From assembly GCA_003427395.1 (NCBI GenBank), contig BFEA01001052.1, forward strand, positions 141,774 to 164,326: 22,553 bases of DNA, given 5' to 3'. The position numbers and the translations under genes are program-made. Each line of letters starts with the position of its first letter. Within the stretch, counting starts at the first letter, position 1. Below, piece by piece: positions 18,143 to 22,553 of this stretch. This DNA comes from Chara braunii (lineage: Eukaryota; Streptophyta; Charophyceae; Charales; Characeae). The notes under the pieces were generated by a model, which saw nothing but the letters and a program-made list of their open reading frames with translations, was not told the origin of the DNA and ran no database searches.

Positions 18143-19305
18143 TTAGCGTTGCCGAATGACCAGCGAGACTGCCACCCGGCGTGAGGGCTGAGCTACATCC
18201 CCAATGTCAAAGGTCTCTCGCACGATGTTCCACCCCCATTCATCTCAAAGCACTAGGTGGGGGTGACCCTGGGACGAATGGCCCACACCCTGAGCATGAG
18301 CGTGGGCGGACCGAGCCAACTGGGACCCGTAGTGGGGTCGGCTAAGGCTCGAAAGTCTACCGGGTGTTTGGCCCTACACCGGTCCCTGCATCACTCTGGG
18401 CTGTGGACCCAGTGGTGCAGGCTGCTGCACTAACCGCTGGGGCTGTGTGCCCTGCGGCTGTACATGCTACGAAACAGCAGGTTGCACGCTTACTGTAACC
18501 TGCGACGGAGGTTGGGTGAACACTGTCTGTACAGGAACCTATAAACTAGGACCTGCTGAGAGCCCTCCTGCCGACGACATACCTAAGGAAACGGTCTGGA
18601 CCGATGCTGGAGCTGTATATGGGGATACCCCAGTCACCGGTGGGACAAAAGGAGGAGGATGTACAACGGGCCAGGCACCGGGCCCGGACGGCGATGGTGC
18701 CACTTGCATTCGCCCGACTAACACAGCCAGACTCTGTTGGATGTCCTGTAAGATCTCCGTCTGGTGATCTTGCATCTCTACTACACTTGAGAAGACCGAT
18801 CATAAGGTTCTCACATCATCCTCCATCTCTTATGGGTCCATCTCCTCTAACTCACTAATGTCTGCTTGCCTCCGCTGCATCCTGGCTCTTCTCCTAATCA
18901 TTCTCTCTTTCTCAGCCTTAATCTCTCCCAAAGCCTGTTGTAGCTGTGCCTCGCGATCAGCAGCTCGCTGTACGGCGACCTCCTCGGGAGTCATCTCTAA
19001 TGGCTGGCTTGCCATAACGCTAGTGGACTGACTCACGGTCTGTGCGACCGTTGACCCAACAGAACCTGAACTACTAGCTTGAGAAGTTTGTTGCGCGGCA
19101 ATGGCCATGGCTGCTGAAGTAGCGGCCTCACTTACGAGTGCCCTGCTAGCCTCTGCTGCTATAGCTCTCCTCGCTGCTGCAGCCTCTCCCTACCCTGGCG
19201 GAACAAATATTTGTTGCCCTCTGGTCCTAAAGCCAAATGGGCAATCAGGCGTCCAGCTGATCGCAAGATCCGATCGTCCTCTCTAGTGTCCTCCTTGTCG
19301 CTCAT
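18143..19305 (-). pseudogene. gag: Gag-like relic of a second LTR element
   Basis: One minus-strand frame can be followed from about 19285 to a TAA at 18145-18143 without a length change, but with several in-frame stops (near 19197, 18832, 18784, 18541, then about 18476, 18390 and 18256). The N-terminal part reads CPFGFRTRGQQIFVPPG, then comes an Ala-rich helix-like stretch. A Glu/Arg-rich coiled-coil-like segment (about 18835-18960, with EKERMIRRRARMQRRQ) follows, then a long Pro/Gln/Val-rich disordered part. An ATG at 19305 opens a short different frame (MSDKEDTRED) and may be the original start with a frame change near 19260. No zinc knuckle, protease or RT follows before the LTR at 17766, so the element is truncated. 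Gag identity is inferred from composition, orientation and a PBS-like site upstream; it has no visible similarity to the plus-strand gag. Confidence 0.55.
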
Positions 19306-20555
19306 AAGCTACAACACTATACACAATCTGCACTAGTGCACTCTAGATGCCTACCGCAGTGTAATGCACAGACCAACTAAATAATTACTTGGTGGCTATG
19401 TCAGAGACAAAACATTCGAGTCCAGTAGGTAAGTCCAGATTCCTACAAATGATACTATTCTACTTTGATTAGTCCGCAAACAGAAAGCACAAGGAACAAA
19501 AAACAGGTCTAACTAATGTTGTCTGTTAGATGTGAATGGTTGTACATCTAATTAATCAAAATCAAAATAGAATCGTTTGTTTGGTCTGTTTACAGCATGG
19601 GATCTTACTCAAACTTATCACCTGGAATCTACCCCTTCCCCAATTCCCCTTGATTGTCACTTGACGTCAGCGTCCCTGAGCAATCCGGTTTGGCGTGCGT
19701 GACTAAAGGTGTGCACACGGCCCACCCCTGTGCCCCGAGTAGCTGCTGAGCTGGCCAGCCCTGCACCGTGTTTATCCTCGCGTGCAGCGAGCCTTACACC
19801 AATTGGCTGATCCAGAGGCAATTTAACGACCACCCCCAAGTGTCATCAGGAATTATTTTACGTCGCAGCAGGATGACGATTACAGCCAACGGTTTCCCCA
19901 GCCGATGTTTATTTATAGATGCCCGGTACTCGTCTCTCCCATAGGGCTGGCCGGCCCTTCAGTACCCCTTCTATGAGCGCAGCAAGCAGACAAGGACAAA
20001 GCAGCAAAGCATGCGCGCTCTACTCCCGGTGGGTTGGCATGGTGACCATGACCCAGTGCTCCGTCCAGGGCCCTTCAGAAAGCACCACCCTCTCCTTCGA
20101 GATGCTCCACAAGAACAATGCCGACTCTCAAGGTTGAGCGCACATGACACGTCACATGAGAGGACTCTCAAGAAAGAACTCACAACCTCACAGTAAGAAG
20201 TGATGAAGAAGGTAGATAAGGTAAAGAGCAACATACCTCATTATATCTGCCCCCAACCACAGACATTCTCACCAGATGACCTGATGGCGATTGCGATGAC
20301 CAGTCACTGCATCGGCACAACCATCATTATTTCGCCCGTTCCACCTCAGCATCAATCAACCACCAGATAGTTCTCATCACATTGCGAACACCCAATACAC
20401 ACACCGTAGCCTTCCTGGCGATTCCCCTCTCCTCCTGGGTCGCCAACACCTTGTCTCCGCCCTCCTCACTACGCACCACCTACGGCCTCACTCACCAAGC
20501 AGACCGCATGTATGTACCGCATAGGCAGAAGACAAGCGCCAGATGAGCGCAACGT
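19306..20555 (-). other. Leader-like gene-free region upstream of the minus gag
   Basis: Between the possible PBS and the gag relic there are about 1.25 kb with only short uninformative ORFs. This would be the 5' untranslated leader of the minus-strand element. A plus-strand TATTTATAGAT at 19909-19919 looks like a TATA box, but no transcription unit is evident after it. Confidence 0.4.
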
Positions 20556-20573
20556 ACCACAGCTCCGATACCA
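20556..20573 (-). promoter_or_regulatory. Possible primer-binding site (initiator Met tRNA type)
   Basis: On the minus strand the sequence reads TGGTATCGGAGCTGTGG from 20573. The common PBS complementary to plant initiator-methionine tRNA begins TGGTATCAGAGC, so 11 of the first 12 bases agree. A CA dinucleotide lies a few bases upstream on the minus strand (20579-20578), as expected for an LTR end. Orientation agrees with the gag relic at 18143-19305. Confidence 0.55.
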
Positions 20574-21114
20574 AAATTGCAAGGAAGATGAGTGATAGCG
20601 AACTTCAGAAATCAAACAGCATCATACACAAGACCAGATAGTCGTGACCTCAAACCAACAACAGAATTGCATCACGAGTTTCACCAAATAAGAACATACC
20701 AAGAGCTCATAATTGACAATGCTGGAATAGTCTCATCATCATCATCAACGAAGAACCAATGTTGATATCCTATCTGGCGCTCGACGCCCAGGCTATAGAT
20801 GGCAGATCCTATCTAGCCTACTCTACAATGCCGAAGATGACGACAATAGCTCTCCCGAAGTACGAGCAGATAGCGGCCAATGCCGCACGCTTCCAACACC
20901 AGGTATGTCTCTTGCATTACTCACAACCTCGTTCCCCAACACACAGATGCCACATGCACCCAAGGACCACCCTGCACCCCATCCAGCATACAGCAACCCA
21001 ACTTGGCTATGGCTGCCTGTTCCTCCCAGCTCGCCCGTGAGCGCGTGAGCGCTGACCAGCATTAGCGCAGCAGCGCTTACGCAGCATGCAGCCAGCACCA
21101 GAATGCCAAATGCG

Positions 21115-21490
21115 GAGGCAGGCCCTTTGCTATATGGAAGTGGCCTGCCTGCCTTGTGTCCCAGGCTGCGCTGGGCCTTTCCCAAGAAGTTTCCGGTAGG
21201 GCCCGGTAGGTTGAGGCCCAGTCCAAACGAATCAGGCCCAGGGCCTGTGGTGGTTACTTGTGCCCAACTGTCCTCGGCCTGTGTTTAACCCATATCCCGT
21301 ATCCATCCCAGGGCCTGCCTTCCATACATGCAAACAAGCTTCCTGGGCCTGGGTGTTCTTCAACCAACTGGCGCTGCGCAACTGCCTTAATTTTACACAG
21401 TTGCGTGGTGACCGAGATAGGGGCCCTCAGGCCCTTGTCAAGCCTGCCTTCACTTAGGGCGGCCGACGTGCTGCATAACAGGGCCAAAAG
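21115..21490. promoter_or_regulatory. Dense GGGCC/GGCCC motif block
   Basis: At least ten GGGCC or GGCCC cores occur in about 375 bases, several as TGGGCC or GGCCCA. In plants, TGGGCY (site II) elements bind TCP factors in promoters. The position in a putative U3 suggests a promoter role, which is inference. Confidence 0.35.
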
Positions 21491-21721
21491 GGGCTCATCG
21501 GGGCGTTGGCCTCGCACACTGGGCAGTGATTGGACAAGCTGCTACATAGGAACTTGTAGAGATTCGTTTATGATGCAACTTTGTTTTTGCCTATACCCCT
21601 CTCTCAGATAGACCTGCCCCGCATATGATTCTGCCTTTCCAAGCGTGACTAATGCTTAGATGCACTCTCATCAACAGATAACGAACCTAACTGATTGACA
21701 ACACAAACAAACAACAGTCAG

Positions 21722-22130
21722 ATTTTCAGAAGTTATTGGCTACCACAACTTTATTACTAGTCTGATACCCTCACGTTCATCTGGCTAACAATCACAGGTC
21801 AGAGTGTCGATCGGCACAATGGCACAATGACGATGGGTCAGAGTGTCAATTCGACCAATTTCCAGAAGTTATTGGCTACCAAAAGTTGATTACCAAAATT
21901 TGCACGTCAGATTGTCGATTGGACAAATTTTCAGCAGTTATTGGTTACCAAAAGTTGATTACTAGGCTGATACCAATTTTCGAAAGTTATTGGTTACCAA
22001 TATTTGCGGGTCCGAGTGTCGATTGGACCAATTTCAGAAGTTGTTGGCTACCAAAAGTTGATTACTAGGCTGATACCCTCGCTACCCTTCCGTGGTCAGA
22101 GTGTCGATTGGCACGATGACGACGGGCTGG
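21722..22130. repeat. Irregular tandem repeats with ATTGG/CCAAT cores
   Basis: Two alternating modules recur. One is TTTTCAGAAGTTATTGGCTA followed by CCAAAAGTTGATTACTAGGC and TGATACC, with copies near 21723, 21857, 21925, 21975 and 22030. The other is GGTCAGAGTGTCGATTGG, with copies near 21797, 21836, 21905, 22010 and 22095. Roughly ten ATTGG or CCAAT boxes fall in 400 bases, including the palindromic ATTGGACCAAT near 22022. Confidence 0.85.
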
Positions 22131-22394
22131 TCATAGGATTGCTTCATCATTGTATATTCTTCGAGATCCCATTTGAGTCGTATTCAAGATGCGGTGATCG
22201 TTTTTTTCTCTCTCTTGACCTTCTTCTCTACCAGGTTCTACAGTCGCGTTTTGGTACCTGTCCTCAATGCTTCTCCCCCATTTCCCTCGGTTATGAACAT
22301 GATTGTCCGTTGAAATTATCAACGCTCACTCACAAGAACTCCCGTACACGCCCTTACATGCAGAGAAGAAAGGGGAGAGGTAGTGGAGTGTCAC

Positions 22395-22553
22395 ACCGCC
22401 CAACAGAAAGAACGCAACGGAAGACTCAGAGGAGCGAAGTGACAGAACACACAAAACTGTGGATTCTCTCCACACAGGTCCCAACAATCATTCATAGAAG
22501 ACAACCGAGTGATCACAGCCAGCAATCAATGAAGAGATGACAACTCAAACACA
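22395..22553. other. Terminal stretch, unassigned
   Basis: The last 160 bases show no ORF of interest, repeat or motif. They are A-rich on the plus strand and probably flank the putative LTR. Confidence 0.4.

Larger units (their letters stand above)
20578..22394 (-). mobile_element. Putative 5' LTR of the minus-strand element
   Basis: The inner end is set by the PBS-like site. The outer end is a guess: TGTGACACTCCACTACC on the minus strand begins near 22394 and resembles a common LTR start. If right, the LTR is about 1.8 kb. It contains a tandem CCAAT-rich array (21722-22130) and a GGGCC-rich block (21115-21490), both sensible for a U3 promoter region. No second copy is in the window, so LTR status rests on context alone. 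ORFs here are short and unconvincing. Confidence 0.35.

Noticed and set aside
19905-19925. TATA-like TATTTATAGAT on the plus strand
   Set aside because: No coding frame or repeat unit follows on that strand, and the region reads better as leader of the minus-strand element.

Overview
The window looks like transposon-packed nuclear DNA from a large eukaryotic genome. I see no bacterial operons, no rRNA or tRNA genes and no convincing host gene. The coding material is LTR-retrotransposon: a decayed Ty3/gypsy-type gag-pol on the + strand and a second, more decayed gag on the - strand. One primer-binding site resembles the one used with initiator-methionine tRNA. The reverse transcriptase and integrase flavour (YIDD followed by N-P-I-K-G, and a C-terminal GPY/F-like module without a chromodomain) recalls, from memory only, elements of streptophyte algae such as Chara and of some basidiomycete fungi. 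My best guess is a green-lineage genome of Chara type, with low to moderate confidence.

Layout. Bases 1-2643 hold no gene: a purine-rich simple repeat, a probable LTR fragment facing left, and several diverged pieces of one LTR family, all on the - strand. Bases 2644-3735 are a better preserved LTR of the same family on the - strand, ending exactly at its terminal TG. Bases 3736-16655 are the internal part of a + strand element. It contains an unrecognised ORF (3737-4579), gag with a CCHC knuckle (4858-6673), protease (6674-8191), reverse transcriptase (about 8240-9222), RNase H (9223-10100) and integrase (10300-11577). After pol comes an intact acidic ORF (12084-12896) and then about 3.8 kb of noncoding DNA with three different tandem arrays and a cluster of small hairpins. 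A purine tract and a 1.1 kb LTR in the + orientation (16656-17766) close the element. Beyond it, 18143-19305 is a - strand gag relic, with a possible PBS at 20556-20573 and a putative long 5' LTR from about 20578 to 22394 that carries CCAAT-rich tandem repeats.

How the parts relate. The + strand element would have encoded a capsid protein and the Pol enzymes for reverse transcription and integration. It is dead as read: gag-pol holds twelve in-frame stops (a thirteenth lies in the upstream ORF) and about five frame changes. Its own 5' LTR and PBS are absent. In their place sits an LTR in the opposite orientation, so the body is flanked by inverted, not direct, LTR copies about 13 kb apart. 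The most unusual points are this arrangement, the two extra ORFs either side of gag-pol, and several families of hairpins and minisatellites in the LTR and 3' region.
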